DNA of 64,000 bases from Clostridium sp. AF37-5 (GCF_003477605.1 NZ_QUDR01000002.1:1-64000), one strand, 5' to 3'. Shown: positions 42,680 through 51,079, numbered from the stretch's first letter. The notes: generated by a model from the letters alone, not told the origin. Made by a program: numbers and translations.

Positions 42680-42803
42680 AATAATAACAAGGACAATAAA
42701 ATTATTATAGAACAATTAAATGAACCGTCTCGAACAGAAGACAAAATGCATCAACTTTATAATCAAAATGTTTTGCAAAAATGCAAAAAGAAGGAGGACG
42801 AAA

Positions 42804-43274
42804 ATGAATGCAACAGAAATCATAAATGAGTTACATAAAGAGGTAGGCATTATTGGCGGTTTTAATTCCGTTTTTACCATCCTAATTATGCTTACGATAT
42901 TAATTTGCCTTTTTATTCACGCTAAAACGGATGAAAACCGTATTACTTTTTCTGTTTTTTTTATTACTATTATCATTCTCGCATCCGTGTTTATTATAGA
43001 ACTAGCTTTTGATACTGAAAATTCACCGTGTAAAAAAGCGATAAACGCGGCCGAGGAAAACAAAATTGCCATTGTATATGATAACCGAACGCTTAATTAT
43101 AAATCATTGATAGATAATGCTTCTAAAATTGATTGGTCGTATATTACATTTGACGAAAAAGACAACAAAATTATTTTAACACAGTCCGCTCAATCAAGGG
43201 AAATGGACGAAAAGCAAAGGCTTTATAATCAAGAGATTTTGAAAAGATGTGGAAAAAAGGAGAACGAAATATGA
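42804..43274 (+). CDS. Two-pass membrane protein
   Basis: 156 residues. Membrane segments at about 22-40 and 49-68 are followed by a soluble C-terminal domain. AAGGAGG fixes ATG 42804. It overlaps the next start (ATGA). Unknown. Confidence 0.6.
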   Translation: MNATEIINELHKEVGIIGGFNSVFTILIMLTILICLFIHAKTDENRITFSVFFITIIILASVFIIELAFDTENSPCKKAINAAEENKIAIVYDNRTLNYKSLIDNASKIDWSYITFDEKDNKIILTQSAQSREMDEKQRLYNQEILKRCGKKENEI

Positions 43275-43429
43275 TAGCTATTGTTTGTTTTGTTTTGGCG
43301 GCAATTTTGCTTATAGGGCTTGTTCTGGCATGGGTTGTTCTGGCGTTTATTCCCGATGAAATGGAAGAAACGGAAGAAACAGAAGTCCAAATGAGTATGA
43401 TTCGGAAGATGAAGCAAAAGCAGTCATGA
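43271..43429 (+). CDS. Small single-pass membrane protein
   Basis: 52 residues: a long membrane segment (IVCFVLAAILLIGLVLAWVV) and an acidic then basic tail. Coupled to the previous membrane gene, so the two are likely partners. Confidence 0.6.
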   Translation: MIAIVCFVLAAILLIGLVLAWVVLAFIPDEMEETEETEVQMSMIRKMKQKQS

Positions 43430-43510
43430 TTTAAGCAACAAATGATTTCGAGAATTCTTAAAATCTGCTTCTACGGAATCTTGTTCTTGAATCTTATTTA
43501 ACTTTTTAGG

Positions 43511-43538
43511 CGTCGGGGATTTATCTTGACGTTTTTTT
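43511..43538 (+). terminator. Rho-independent terminator
   Basis: CGTC pairs with GACG and is followed by seven T; weak stem. Confidence 0.6.
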
Positions 43539-43553
43539 ATAAGAAGAGATTAA

Positions 43554-43564
43554 CAGACATATTA
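43554..43564 (+). promoter_or_regulatory. Promoter motif CAGACATATTA
   Basis: Exact copy 73 bp before the start at 43627. Confidence 0.7.
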
Positions 43565-43626
43565 AATCTAAGGTTTTCAAAAATAAGGAGAACACAAAAA
43601 AATTAAACAAACTAGGAGGTTACAAA

Positions 43627-43971
43627 ATGAAAACTTTAGAAGGACATGTTGTATTAAAACCATGGAATCCGAATATGGTATGGACCGGAGAACCGGAATA
43701 TACCAAAATCACTCGTCTTTATATGAGTGTGGGTAATGGAGATGCATGGTATGAGTATGTGAAAAGAGCAGAGATTACAAATGGATTAATGCATCTTACA
43801 ACATATCGAGGAAAGCCTGTTGTAATAAATGCAAACTGGATAGTAAAAGCAGAAGATTTTACTGTCGTTCGAGTTACCGGAGCTATCGAAGTTTTACCGG
43901 GGATTTATGATGAAAAACTCGAAGAACGTTTGTATCTTGCACAGGATAATGTTGTTGTTGAATTAAGATAA
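43627..43971 (+). CDS. Hypothetical beta-rich protein
   Basis: 114 residues, soluble and mostly beta. LEGHVVLKPWNPNMVWTGE opens it. CTAGGAGG precedes the start. Not recognised. Confidence 0.6.
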   Translation: MKTLEGHVVLKPWNPNMVWTGEPEYTKITRLYMSVGNGDAWYEYVKRAEITNGLMHLTTYRGKPVVINANWIVKAEDFTVVRVTGAIEVLPGIYDEKLEERLYLAQDNVVVELR

Positions 43972-43984
43972 GGAGGTCTTAAAA

Positions 43985-44296
43985 ATGGAAAATAAGTTAC
44001 ATAGAATAATGCCGCGTGCAGCATTGATATCTTGTATGATTTGTACATTAGCTTGTTTTGCTTTAAAAAATAGCGATACCGCTAAGGCTAAAATATCTAC
44101 TACGCCTACCGCTTCCGTTAATGCAGTTCAGGAAGCTTGGGAACGTGGATATGAAAACGGAACCAAAGCAGCAAAAGAAGAAATAAAATCTAAAAAAGAA
44201 ACAAAAAATACAGAAGATGAAGAAACTTCTTTTTGTTTAGTGATTTTAGCTTCGATTGTAGGCAGCTTATTAGGATATGTATTAGTAAAGCGCTAA
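43985..44296 (+). CDS. Small membrane protein
   Basis: 103 residues. Hydrophobic segments at both ends (about 13-27 and 80-99) flank a charged helix (GTKAAKEEIKSKKETKN). AAGGAGG precedes the start. Unknown. Confidence 0.6.
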   Translation: MENKLHRIMPRAALISCMICTLACFALKNSDTAKAKISTTPTASVNAVQEAWERGYENGTKAAKEEIKSKKETKNTEDEETSFCLVILASIVGSLLGYVLVKR

Positions 44297-44320
44297 CTTA
44301 TAAAATAGGAGGTAATTATT

Positions 44321-44773
44321 ATGACAAAGTTATTAATTTTTGGTATTGGTGTATTGGTTTTTTCTTCTTTATTATACTGTATTTCGCTTTTTGTGGCGAA
44401 ATGGAAAGGTACATATGAAGAAGGAGAAGTATGTTTTTCGGATGAAGATAAAAAAAGAATGAGTACTTTTGAAGATAAAAAAAGAAATAAAATTCTTTAT
44501 ATATCAGTATCGTTCAAAATTGCTCTTCATGTATTTTGGGGCTTTTGGTACTTTTACCTAGCATCAATATGTGCAAATGTCATTATTTATATAATGGCGG
44601 CTGTTCTGATTATATGGCAGCTTATTTGTATTATAAGAGATATTATATTCATTCGCAAAACGAAAGACACGTTGTTAGATATAAAGAGACAAAAAAGCTT
44701 TTACAAAGAATTCTTTGAAAGTCTGTACAAAGTCATTTTTTATGGTCTCATTTTTCTTAGCATGATATTGTAG
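44321..44773 (+). CDS. Multipass membrane protein, paralogue 1
   Basis: 150 residues, about four membrane segments. It aligns with the next protein over its length (KWKGTYEEGE versus KWNGTYREET; LYKVIFYGLIFLS in both). Tandem duplication is likely. Unknown. Confidence 0.65.
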   Translation: MTKLLIFGIGVLVFSSLLYCISLFVAKWKGTYEEGEVCFSDEDKKRMSTFEDKKRNKILYISVSFKIALHVFWGFWYFYLASICANVIIYIMAAVLIIWQLICIIRDIIFIRKTKDTLLDIKRQKSFYKEFFESLYKVIFYGLIFLSMIL

Positions 44774-44794
44774 ATAGTTTCAGGAGGTATTATT

Positions 44795-45226
44795 ATGTTT
44801 TTGATATTTATTGCTATATTACTTAGCTGTTCTTTATTGCTTTGTATTTTGTTTTTTTTGGAAAAATGGAACGGCACTTACAGAGAAGAGACTTTTACGG
44901 AAGAAAGTAAAATGTCAATTAGTGTTAATCTTAATGGCGAAAAAAGAGAAAAACTTTTTGACGTTTCAGGAGTGTTGAAAATTGTTCTTCATATCATTTC
45001 AATTTTATGGTGCTTCTTTATAATGTCAACATTTGCCAATATTACCATTCGTGTAATGGCCATCATTTTGATTGTGTGGCGTTTTGTTTGTATTATAAGA
45101 GTAATTTTACTTATTCACAAAACAGACGATGTATTAGAAATGAAGTCAAAAAGCTTTTATGAAAATTTCTTTGTACAGTTGTATAAAGTCGTTTTCTATG
45201 GTCTCATTTTTCTTAGTCTGATTTAA
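44795..45226 (+). CDS. Multipass membrane protein, paralogue 2
   Basis: 143 residues, four membrane segments, ending LYKVVFYGLIFLSLI. Paralogue of the preceding gene. The AGGAGG site is 9 bases upstream. Confidence 0.65.
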   Translation: MFLIFIAILLSCSLLLCILFFLEKWNGTYREETFTEESKMSISVNLNGEKREKLFDVSGVLKIVLHIISILWCFFIMSTFANITIRVMAIILIVWRFVCIIRVILLIHKTDDVLEMKSKSFYENFFVQLYKVVFYGLIFLSLI

Positions 45227-45232
45227 TTTTTG

Positions 45233-45258
45233 GCGTCGGGATATCCCGGCGCTTTTTT
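45233..45258 (+). terminator. Rho-independent terminator
   Basis: GCGTCGGG, ATAT, CCCGGCGC, six T. Confidence 0.85.
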
Positions 45259-45273
45259 ATTGCTTAGAGAATA

Positions 45274-45284
45274 CAGACATATTA
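45274..45284 (+). promoter_or_regulatory. Promoter motif CAGACATATTA
   Basis: Exact copy at the head of the 45.3-51.0 kb string of small genes. No terminator is seen until 51036. Confidence 0.7.
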
Positions 45285-45339
45285 TAAATATCAATTAAAA
45301 AAATAGGAGTTCATAAAACTGAACAGGAAGGAGAGCACT

Positions 45340-45924
45340 ATGAAACTTTATAGCATTCAGCCGGTTGAAGTGGCTAAACTGCTAAAAGAAGGAAAGACAT
45401 TTATCTGTGACCCAGAAAAAAGCGGCTTTTCTGTAGAGTTAAAAGAAGCATACGCTTGGATGGTAACTCAAATGGAAAAAAGATTTCCTAAACCGTCCAA
45501 TGTTGTTTTTCCTATCTGGGCATGGCATACATATGACTGGAAACGAAAACTTAATCTTGAAGAAGGTGGGTTTGGTATTCCGGGAACAAAATATGCTTGT
45601 CTTGAATTAGCGGTCCCGGATGAACAAGTGCTATTATCTGATTTTGATAATTGGCACGCCGTTCTTAATGGCTACTATCTAGCTGATGGGAAAAATGAAA
45701 TCGAATGGGAAGAAAATCATAAATGGTTTGATTCTTTGCCGCTTAGCAAAAAGAAAATAATTATGAAAAAAAGTTGGGAGAAAATATTTGACGTAACTCC
45801 AATTAATTCTGACTGGGTTATAAACGGACAATACATTCAAGCAACTTTTTGGGAAATTAAACCGGAGTATTTGCAAAATGTAACATATTTTATTGACAAG
45901 GAGATGGAAGATGATGAAATTTAA
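45340..45924 (+). CDS. DUF3841-like protein
   Basis: 194 residues. FPIWAWHTYDWKRKLN, CLELAVPDEQVLLSDFD-type wording and the closing WVINGQYIQATFWEI match DUF3841 proteins of Firmicutes. AGGAAGGAG precedes the start. The biochemical role is unknown. Confidence 0.75.
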   Translation: MKLYSIQPVEVAKLLKEGKTFICDPEKSGFSVELKEAYAWMVTQMEKRFPKPSNVVFPIWAWHTYDWKRKLNLEEGGFGIPGTKYACLELAVPDEQVLLSDFDNWHAVLNGYYLADGKNEIEWEENHKWFDSLPLSKKKIIMKKSWEKIFDVTPINSDWVINGQYIQATFWEIKPEYLQNVTYFIDKEMEDDEI

Positions 45925-46309
45925 AAATTGGAAAGACATGTATAACTTGATTAGCAAAGGAATTGATTTGTATAATCCTGAAACAGAAACTTTTGTTTCG
46001 GTATACAATGATGCAGGTGCTTTATGTACCTATGATATTTCTAAAGAAGAAGCAAAAACGTTAGTAAAGGAGTCTGAAGGAACAAATGAATCTTGGCTTG
46101 CGTTTTTGGGAATTGGCGGAAATATTTTAGATGATACATATTATAACGGGGCCCGTTATCTGAAGGATGACCCAGAATATGAATTATATATGGCGCCATC
46201 TTATGATTTCTGTAAGAACAATTATGGATTGGACGGCTGGATGACAACGGACGAGTATCGTTTTGAGTTGATATGGCGGATAAACTTACCGCTCGATTCA
46301 ATGAAGTAA
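45911..46309 (+). CDS. Hypothetical protein
   Basis: 132 residues. Starts inside the DUF3841 gene behind AAGGAG, so it is coupled. Soluble; WLAFLGIGGNILDDTYYNG is its hallmark. Not recognised. Confidence 0.6.
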   Translation: MMKFKNWKDMYNLISKGIDLYNPETETFVSVYNDAGALCTYDISKEEAKTLVKESEGTNESWLAFLGIGGNILDDTYYNGARYLKDDPEYELYMAPSYDFCKNNYGLDGWMTTDEYRFELIWRINLPLDSMK

Positions 46310-46446
46310 TAGAAAGCCAGACAGATAAACTGGATTTCTTTATGGAATTACTGGAAGTTGGATACACATTGAACGATATTAAAAAGTATTGTCCGGAGAG
46401 ATATGAATTCAGCAAATTATTTATGGAAGAACATGGGCTGATTTAA
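46273..46446 (+). CDS. Small helical protein
   Basis: 57 residues, starting 37 bases inside the previous gene. Charged helices (NEVIESQTDKLDFFMELLE). It ends at a GGCTGATTTAATCAGCC palindrome. No strong ribosome site, so translation probably depends on coupling. Confidence 0.5.
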   Translation: MADKLTARFNEVIESQTDKLDFFMELLEVGYTLNDIKKYCPERYEFSKLFMEEHGLI

Positions 46447-46484
46447 TCAGCCTGTGTCAACTAATTTTGAAAGGAGAAAATGAT

Positions 46485-47153
46485 ATGAAAACATTATATT
46501 TTGAAGGAGCCGGATGCGTTCCGGCAAATGACGTTGAGAATTGTAGAATTAGAACAGCATTTACTAATAAAGCAGGTGAAAAAATCTATCTTGAAATGTC
46601 TTCAGGGTGCAAACATACGAGAGTAAGATATGGAGTAGCAGGAAAGTTAGAAAGTCCCAAAAAAATAATAACAACAGAAGATGGATATATTTGTTGTGAT
46701 TTCTGTCATTATATAACAAGCGACCCTAAAATTGATGATGTAAATTATTCACGATTAAGCTGCGAACGCAATGCGGAATTAAAAATGAAATACACAAAGG
46801 CAAATATTCTTGCATTTGTAAATGAACATTGTAATGCTGACTTCGATGAAATTGTTGTGCTTGATAATCTTGCCGGATATAGAGTCTTTGCAGATTATAC
46901 AAAAAATACGGTCAATACACCATTGATGTATAATTATGGTGATACTTTTGAATATGATGCAGAATTGACAAAGAAACGCAGAGCAAAAGTAGAACAAATG
47001 AAGAAAGAATTTGAACAGTTGTTCAATCAGAAATATGATAACACAAGTTATTATATTGAAAATGGAGATTTGGTAGTAAGGCTGAATGTATCTGATGATG
47101 CATTGGAAGCGGCAAATTGGACGAAAGGAAGACGATTTATTGTAGAAGTATAA
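46485..47153 (+). CDS. Hypothetical protein with Cys motif
   Basis: 222 residues. GYICCDFCHY and the upstream SSGCKHTRV supply a possible zinc site. The C-terminus has a coiled coil (KVEQMKKEFEQLFNQK). GAAAGGAG fixes ATG 46485. Not recognised. Confidence 0.6.
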   Translation: MKTLYFEGAGCVPANDVENCRIRTAFTNKAGEKIYLEMSSGCKHTRVRYGVAGKLESPKKIITTEDGYICCDFCHYITSDPKIDDVNYSRLSCERNAELKMKYTKANILAFVNEHCNADFDEIVVLDNLAGYRVFADYTKNTVNTPLMYNYGDTFEYDAELTKKRRAKVEQMKKEFEQLFNQKYDNTSYYIENGDLVVRLNVSDDALEAANWTKGRRFIVEV

Positions 47154-47195
47154 GAGAAGTAAATTTGATTTTTTAACTGAGAAAGGAGAAGTTAT

Positions 47196-47402
47196 ATGAT
47201 TAACGAAAAGAAATTCTTTTATAAAGCTAGGAGATATGAAGATAATAAAGAAGTAGTAGGGAGAGTGGGAAGTTCTCACTCAACAGAAGATGGAAAAGAA
47301 GTGACAACTTATTTTAATGAGTATATTGGAGATGTTGATGCAAATACAAATTGGAAGAGTTGTATTGTTAAAACAGATTCGATTCAACCATATTTAATCT
47401 AA
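47196..47402 (+). CDS. Small hypothetical protein, YopX-like start
   Basis: 68 residues. KKFFYKARRYEDNKEVVGRV recalls the opening of YopX proteins, but the rest is too short. GAAAGGAG precedes it. Tentative. Confidence 0.5.
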   Translation: MINEKKFFYKARRYEDNKEVVGRVGSSHSTEDGKEVTTYFNEYIGDVDANTNWKSCIVKTDSIQPYLI

Positions 47403-47468
47403 TTGAAAGAATTTTGAGAAATGTAATTGAGTAAATGGATATTTCTTTTGGAAAGGAAGGTAAGAAGA

Positions 47469-47783
47469 ATGAAATTGGTACAAGAAATTAAAAAGAGTGA
47501 GTTATTAGAAAGAAGTTGGGGAATCTACAAATTAAACGCCAACGAGAAAAAGAAACATGGAAATAATTACGCATTGTCTCAGGGAGTGTTTTCTGACTAT
47601 GCAATAAAAAAATTTGGTGTAGATGAACTGCTATCTAATCTTAAAGACTCCAATTATGAAGGATTTTTTGAGACACAAAAAGAAGCATATATGCAGGCAA
47701 AGTTAGTGGAAATGAAGAGTAAGATTGAAAGAATGGAACTTGCCATGAAGAACGTATTAAAATTACAAACACCAGAATGGTAA
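47469..47783 (+). CDS. Small helical hypothetical protein
   Basis: 104 residues, two long helices (EAYMQAKLVEMKSKIERMEL). GGAAAGGAAGG precedes ATG 47469. Last gene before the cassette-like array. Unknown. Confidence 0.55.
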   Translation: MKLVQEIKKSELLERSWGIYKLNANEKKKHGNNYALSQGVFSDYAIKKFGVDELLSNLKDSNYEGFFETQKEAYMQAKLVEMKSKIERMELAMKNVLKLQTPEW

Positions 47784-47819
47784 TTAAATGCGTGTTTCAT
47801 TAGAAGGTAGGTGAAGAAT

Positions 47820-47957
47820 ATGAAATGGAGAGTTGATTACGTTGTAGGTAATACATACAAAGTAAAGTATGTGGAAGCAAAAACAAATACAGAAGCAATA
47901 AAAAAGGCACAAGTAAAAAACATTGTGGATTTAAACCCAGTAGATGAAACAAAGTAA
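47820..47957 (+). CDS. Small cassette protein 1
   Basis: 45 residues (KWRVDYVVGNTYKVKYVEA then a helix), resembling small DRBM-like phage peptides. GAAGGTAGGTG precedes it and boundary repeats flank it. Confidence 0.5.
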   Translation: MKWRVDYVVGNTYKVKYVEAKTNTEAIKKAQVKNIVDLNPVDETK

Positions 47958-47989
47958 ATTCGCATTTACTAGGGGAAACGGAGGGTAAT

Positions 47990-48199
47990 ATGAGAGAAAT
48001 TAATGAAGGCATATTCCAATTTTCTTCAGGGGAAATTTATCGAGATGAAGAATGGATAAAAGCATGGTATGCAAATGAAAAAAGAACATATTACAAATGC
48101 CAAATGTTAAATGGTGGATGGTGTTATAAATATTATAAACTATCTATTGCAAAGTTGATATTAGAAAGAGGCGGTTATAAACAGATAATAAAGGCATAA
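47990..48199 (+). CDS. Small cassette protein 2
   Basis: 69 residues, Tyr- and Trp-rich (EWIKAWYANEKRTYYKCQML). ACGGAGGG precedes it. Unknown. Confidence 0.5.
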   Translation: MREINEGIFQFSSGEIYRDEEWIKAWYANEKRTYYKCQMLNGGWCYKYYKLSIAKLILERGGYKQIIKA

Positions 48200-48232
48200 G
48201 TAAACTAAGATTTACATAGAAGGGAGCAAACT

Positions 48233-48397
48233 ATGGCAAATAAAATAAAAATTGATGAAGACACTTATGAATGTCCATCTTGCGGATATAGATGGTCAAG
48301 GCAAATGGGAATGACTGATTTATCATTTGATGAAGAAGAACGTTGTCCATGTTGTCCTGACTGCGGCGAGTTAATTGAAGATGGCGATGATTATTGA
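48233..48397 (+). CDS. Small zinc-ribbon protein
   Basis: 54 residues. CPSCGYRW and CPDCGEL form a two-knuckle zinc ribbon of rubredoxin type; acidic overall. AAGGGAG precedes it. Confidence 0.6.
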   Translation: MANKIKIDEDTYECPSCGYRWSRQMGMTDLSFDEEERCPCCPDCGELIEDGDDY

Positions 48398-48441
48398 TAA
48401 CAATTAAAACTAAAATTTTTTAACGAAAGGTGGATAATTAT

Positions 48442-48606
48442 ATGAAAGCAACTAATATTATGTGGGATGTTGACCGCGAGGAGGAAAGAGATTATCTTCC
48501 AACAGAAATTGAAATTCCAAATGGGATGGCGGATAAATATGAAATTTCTGATTACTTATCAGGCGTAACAGGATTTTGTAACGATGGATATGTATTAGAA
48601 GACTAG
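48442..48606 (+). CDS. Small acidic cassette protein
   Basis: 54 residues with IMWDVDREEERDYLPTEIEI, a phrase common in short ph age/plasmid proteins of clostridia. GAAAGGTGG precedes it. Function unknown. Confidence 0.55.
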   Translation: MKATNIMWDVDREEERDYLPTEIEIPNGMADKYEISDYLSGVTGFCNDGYVLED

Positions 48607-48624
48607 GCATAAGGAGGAACAGAT

Positions 48625-48804
48625 ATGGAATTTACAGAAATGGATGAAGTAAGAGTAAGAACCTATAGTGGTGCTATTGGCACTATTGAAAAAGTTGTAT
48701 ATGAAATGGTAGATGGAAAAGAAACAGATAATGTATATTGCTATGAAATGGAAATCAATGGAAAACATGGGATTATTGTTTATCCAGATGAGATTGACGA
48801 ATAA
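48625..48804 (+). CDS. Small beta-barrel-like protein
   Basis: 59 residues, predicted all-beta (EVRVRTYSGAIGTIEKVVYE), SH3-like in pattern. AAGGAGG precedes it. Unknown. Confidence 0.55.
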   Translation: MEFTEMDEVRVRTYSGAIGTIEKVVYEMVDGKETDNVYCYEMEINGKHGIIVYPDEIDE

Positions 48805-48856
48805 AGCTAATTATAGAACAGCAAATGTGTGTTTCATTAGATTGGAGGTAAGAGAA

Positions 48857-49018
48857 ATGAAAGAATGTACAGTTATATGTAATACTCGTTGGGGATATTG
48901 CATGACACCAAAAAAATGTAAATCTATTGCAGAAGCAATTAGATATGCAAAAGAAATGGAAATGGCATTTAGAATATTTGTGAATGGAAAATGTATTAAG
49001 TCAGGTTGGTATAAGTAA
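48857..49018 (+). CDS. Small Cys-containing cassette protein
   Basis: 53 residues (CTVICNTRWGYCMTPKKC, then a helix and FVNGKCI). TGGAGG precedes it; boundary repeats on both sides. Confidence 0.55.
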   Translation: MKECTVICNTRWGYCMTPKKCKSIAEAIRYAKEMEMAFRIFVNGKCIKSGWYK

Positions 49019-49055
49019 ATTCGCATTTCAAAGGAAAGTGAGGAAATTAAATAAT

Positions 49056-49265
49056 ATGATGAGAAATTTAACAGGGAAGGCAAAACCTTGTCCTATGTGT
49101 GGTTCAGAAAGAATTTACTTAAAAGAACCAACATATGAAGGTATATTTGATGTAAAAATTCAATGTGCAGATTGTGGATTGATGGGTTTTAAAAGTTTTA
49201 TGAGAGGTGCAAAAAATCCAGTAGAAAAAACAATAGATTACTGGAATACAAGAAAAGGAAACTAA
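49056..49265 (+). CDS. Lar-like restriction-alleviation zinc protein
   Basis: 69 residues. KPCPMCGSERIYL, VKIQCADCGLMG and the closing IDYWNTR match the Lar family, which in phages and plasmids counteracts host restriction. AAAGTGAGG precedes ATG 49056. Fits an element moving between hosts; activity not shown. Confidence 0.7.
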   Translation: MMRNLTGKAKPCPMCGSERIYLKEPTYEGIFDVKIQCADCGLMGFKSFMRGAKNPVEKTIDYWNTRKGN

Positions 49266-49318
49266 GATTTACTTTACAACGAAAGGAGTTGTTTCTTTTG
49301 GAATTGGAGGTAAGAAAA

Positions 49319-49540
49319 ATGAGTAAAAGCAATTATGAAAAATATGCTGAAGTAAAACAGCAGGAATTATTGCATAAAGAAAGAAATCTATTGCAGGCAA
49401 TCAGTTGTCTAAGGCGTAGACGAAAGTTTGCATCATTGCAATGTATTGATAGTGCAATAGATTTTGTTGCCGACTTATACGATTTATCCATTGATGAAGT
49501 GAAGCGAGCAATGGATGGAGAAGAATACTGGTGTATATGA
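49319..49540 (+). CDS. Small helical cassette protein
   Basis: 73 residues, all helix with a basic centre (LRRRRKF). TTGGAGG precedes it. Possibly nucleic-acid binding. Confidence 0.5.
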   Translation: MSKSNYEKYAEVKQQELLHKERNLLQAISCLRRRRKFASLQCIDSAIDFVADLYDLSIDEVKRAMDGEEYWCI

Positions 49541-49594
49541 AATTCGCATTTACTAGTGAATGGAAATAATATGAAGTTAGAAAGGATGATAAAT

Positions 49595-49792
49595 ATGGCT
49601 TATATATTAGGAAGATTAATTTCATGGAATGTGAAATTTGAAAAAGTAGATAGTCTAACTGTAAGAGTATATGGAAACTTTGATGGATTTTCTGTAGTTA
49701 GAGAATGTAAACAGGATAATTATATTGAAGTAGACGGAAGACTTATGGATTATGAGGACTTTGAAGATTGGATTTATTCAATTAAAATATAA
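49595..49792 (+). CDS. Small beta-rich cassette protein
   Basis: 65 residues. GAAAGGATG supports ATG 49595 over 49571. Beta strands then DYEDFEDWIYSIKI. Unknown. Confidence 0.5.
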   Translation: MAYILGRLISWNVKFEKVDSLTVRVYGNFDGFSVVRECKQDNYIEVDGRLMDYEDFEDWIYSIKI

Positions 49793-49832
49793 GGATTAAA
49801 TTCGTATTTCTTATGGATTGGAGGTAAAGTAA

Positions 49833-49985
49833 ATGAAAACGTATTATATAAGGTTTATAAATCATGATATAGAAAAAATTGGTTTATACTGGATAAAAGC
49901 TACTAGCAAACGCAAGGCAATAAATTCATTTAAAAGAGATACCAGTGACTATTGTGAAATTTTAGAAATTACAGAGGCAGAGTAA
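49833..49985 (+). CDS. Small cassette protein
   Basis: 50 residues, alpha/beta with a Lys-rich helix (KATSKRKAINSFKRD). Similar in layout to the 47820 protein. TTGGAGG precedes it. Confidence 0.5.
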   Translation: MKTYYIRFINHDIEKIGLYWIKATSKRKAINSFKRDTSDYCEILEITEAE

Positions 49986-50018
49986 ATTCGCATTTCTTTA
50001 GAAAGGATGATAGATATT

Positions 50019-50276
50019 ATGAGATTGTGTGACATTGTAGATATTAAATCTGCATTTATGGAAAAGACAGATTTAAGTGAAGAAGAAATCCAAACAATTA
50101 TTGATGATATTCCAACTGCATTTGATAGAGATAAGGTAATTGAACAGTTGGAAGAATATGGAACATGTGAAGATAAGTGTTCTAATAAAAGTTGTTGCTA
50201 TTCATGTAAAGATGATGTTATTGATAGAAGTGATGCAATAGACATTGTAGAGGGTGGTGGTATAAATGAAATATAG
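50019..50276 (+). CDS. Small Cys-cluster protein
   Basis: 85 residues. Two helices, then CEDKCSNKSCCYSCKDD, a tight Cys cluster, and RSDAIDIVEGGG. GAAAGGATG supports ATG 50019. The C-terminus resembles tails of small phage proteins. Unknown. Confidence 0.55.
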   Translation: MRLCDIVDIKSAFMEKTDLSEEEIQTIIDDIPTAFDRDKVIEQLEEYGTCEDKCSNKSCCYSCKDDVIDRSDAIDIVEGGGINEI

Positions 50277-50340
50277 CTGTTACGACTGGAATGGAAATAA
50301 GTGGGAATTTAGACTTGAAACTAAGATTTACTTTACGTAG
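50266..50340 (+). CDS. Possible 24-residue peptide
   Basis: MKYSCYDWNGNKWEFRLETK then IYFT. Starts inside the previous gene behind GAGGGTGG; its 3' part is the type-B boundary repeat, so the frame may be chance. Confidence 0.3.
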   Translation: MKYSCYDWNGNKWEFRLETKIYFT

Positions 50341-50355
50341 ATTGGAGGAAAAAAT

Positions 50356-50562
50356 ATGTATACAGTTGACGGCTATGATAAAGATAATGATGTTTATGCA
50401 GAATATTGGAGAGGTAAAGATTTAGAAAAAGCAAAAGAAATTGCTACTATTTTAGATAATATTGCAATGCAAGATGGACTTATCCAATGGTCTGGGGAAC
50501 TTATTGATTGGGTTCAAGTGACAAACGAAAATAATGAAATGATATATTTGCCTAGAAACTAA
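50356..50562 (+). CDS. Small hypothetical protein
   Basis: 68 residues, acidic alpha/beta. TTGGAGG precedes the start. Unknown. Confidence 0.5.
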   Translation: MYTVDGYDKDNDVYAEYWRGKDLEKAKEIATILDNIAMQDGLIQWSGELIDWVQVTNENNEMIYLPRN

Positions 50563-50580
50563 AGTAGATTGGAGGATATT

Positions 50581-50760
50581 ATGCTAGATTTAAACAGAAT
50601 AGTAAATGAAGCAATTCATAAAGCGTATTTAAAAGGCAGAAGAGATATGGCAGATGAGGTTAAAGAAATTTTGGCAAAGAAAAACATACATAATGCATAT
50701 GAAATTGACATGCAAATGTTAGACAAGCTTTTTGAAGAACTGAATAACAGATGGACTTAA
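50581..50760 (+). CDS. Small helical protein
   Basis: 59 residues, entirely helical (AIHKAYLKGRRDMADEVKEI). TTGGAGG precedes ATG 50581. Unknown. Confidence 0.5.
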   Translation: MLDLNRIVNEAIHKAYLKGRRDMADEVKEILAKKNIHNAYEIDMQMLDKLFEELNNRWT

Positions 50761-50779
50761 TATAATAAGGAGGAATAAG

Positions 50780-50797
50780 ATGAAATGTAAATGGTAA
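50780..50797 (+). CDS. Leader mini-ORF, 5 residues
   Basis: MKCKW behind AAGGAGG. Its stop overlaps the ATG of the next gene, which has no ribosome site of its own, so the downstream gene is probably translated by re-initiation. Confidence 0.45.
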   Translation: MKCKW

Positions 50798-51021
50798 AAA
50801 AAGTTACACTGGATGGCGACACAATTAAGGAATTACATCGTCAGGAAAATATCCAGTGGGGCAAAGATATTTCTGAAAATTATTTACCGGAAGATATTTT
50901 TGATTCTTTATCGGATGATGATTTTGAAAAGATTGCCATTACATTGGACGAAAAAATGATGGAAAATAATGGAGAAACAGAGATTGCTGCAATTGAAGAG
51001 GCATTAGGATTTAAACTCTAA
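50791..51021 (+). CDS. Small acidic protein, re-initiation start
   Basis: 76 residues. The ATG overlaps the leader's end. DSLSDDDFEKIAITLDEKMM shows a helical acidic fold. Last gene of the 45.3-kb operon. Unknown. Confidence 0.55.
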   Translation: MVKKVTLDGDTIKELHRQENIQWGKDISENYLPEDIFDSLSDDDFEKIAITLDEKMMENNGETEIAAIEEALGFKL

Positions 51022-51035
51022 TTTCCTGTTTAGTA

Positions 51036-51066
51036 AGAAAAGGAGGCTTCGGCCTTCTTTTTTTTA
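51036..51066 (+). terminator. Rho-independent terminator
   Basis: AAGGAGGC, TTC, GGCCTTCTT followed by a T run. Confidence 0.8.
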
Positions 51067-51079
51067 TGTATTAGCATAG

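Larger units (their letters stand above)
47781..50575 (+). repeat. Family of intergenic boundary repeats, about 11 copies
   Basis: Each copy begins at or near the stop of one small gene and ends in the ribosome site of the next. Type A is TAAATTCGCATTT (47955, 49016, 49539, 49797 with T for C, 49983). Type B is TAAGATTTACTTTAC (49263, 50322; short form 48203). Type C is TGTGTTTCATTAG-like (47789, 48826). A remnant AGTAGATTGGAGG is at 50563. The spacing follows the gene lengths, as cassette boundaries would. Confidence 0.65.
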
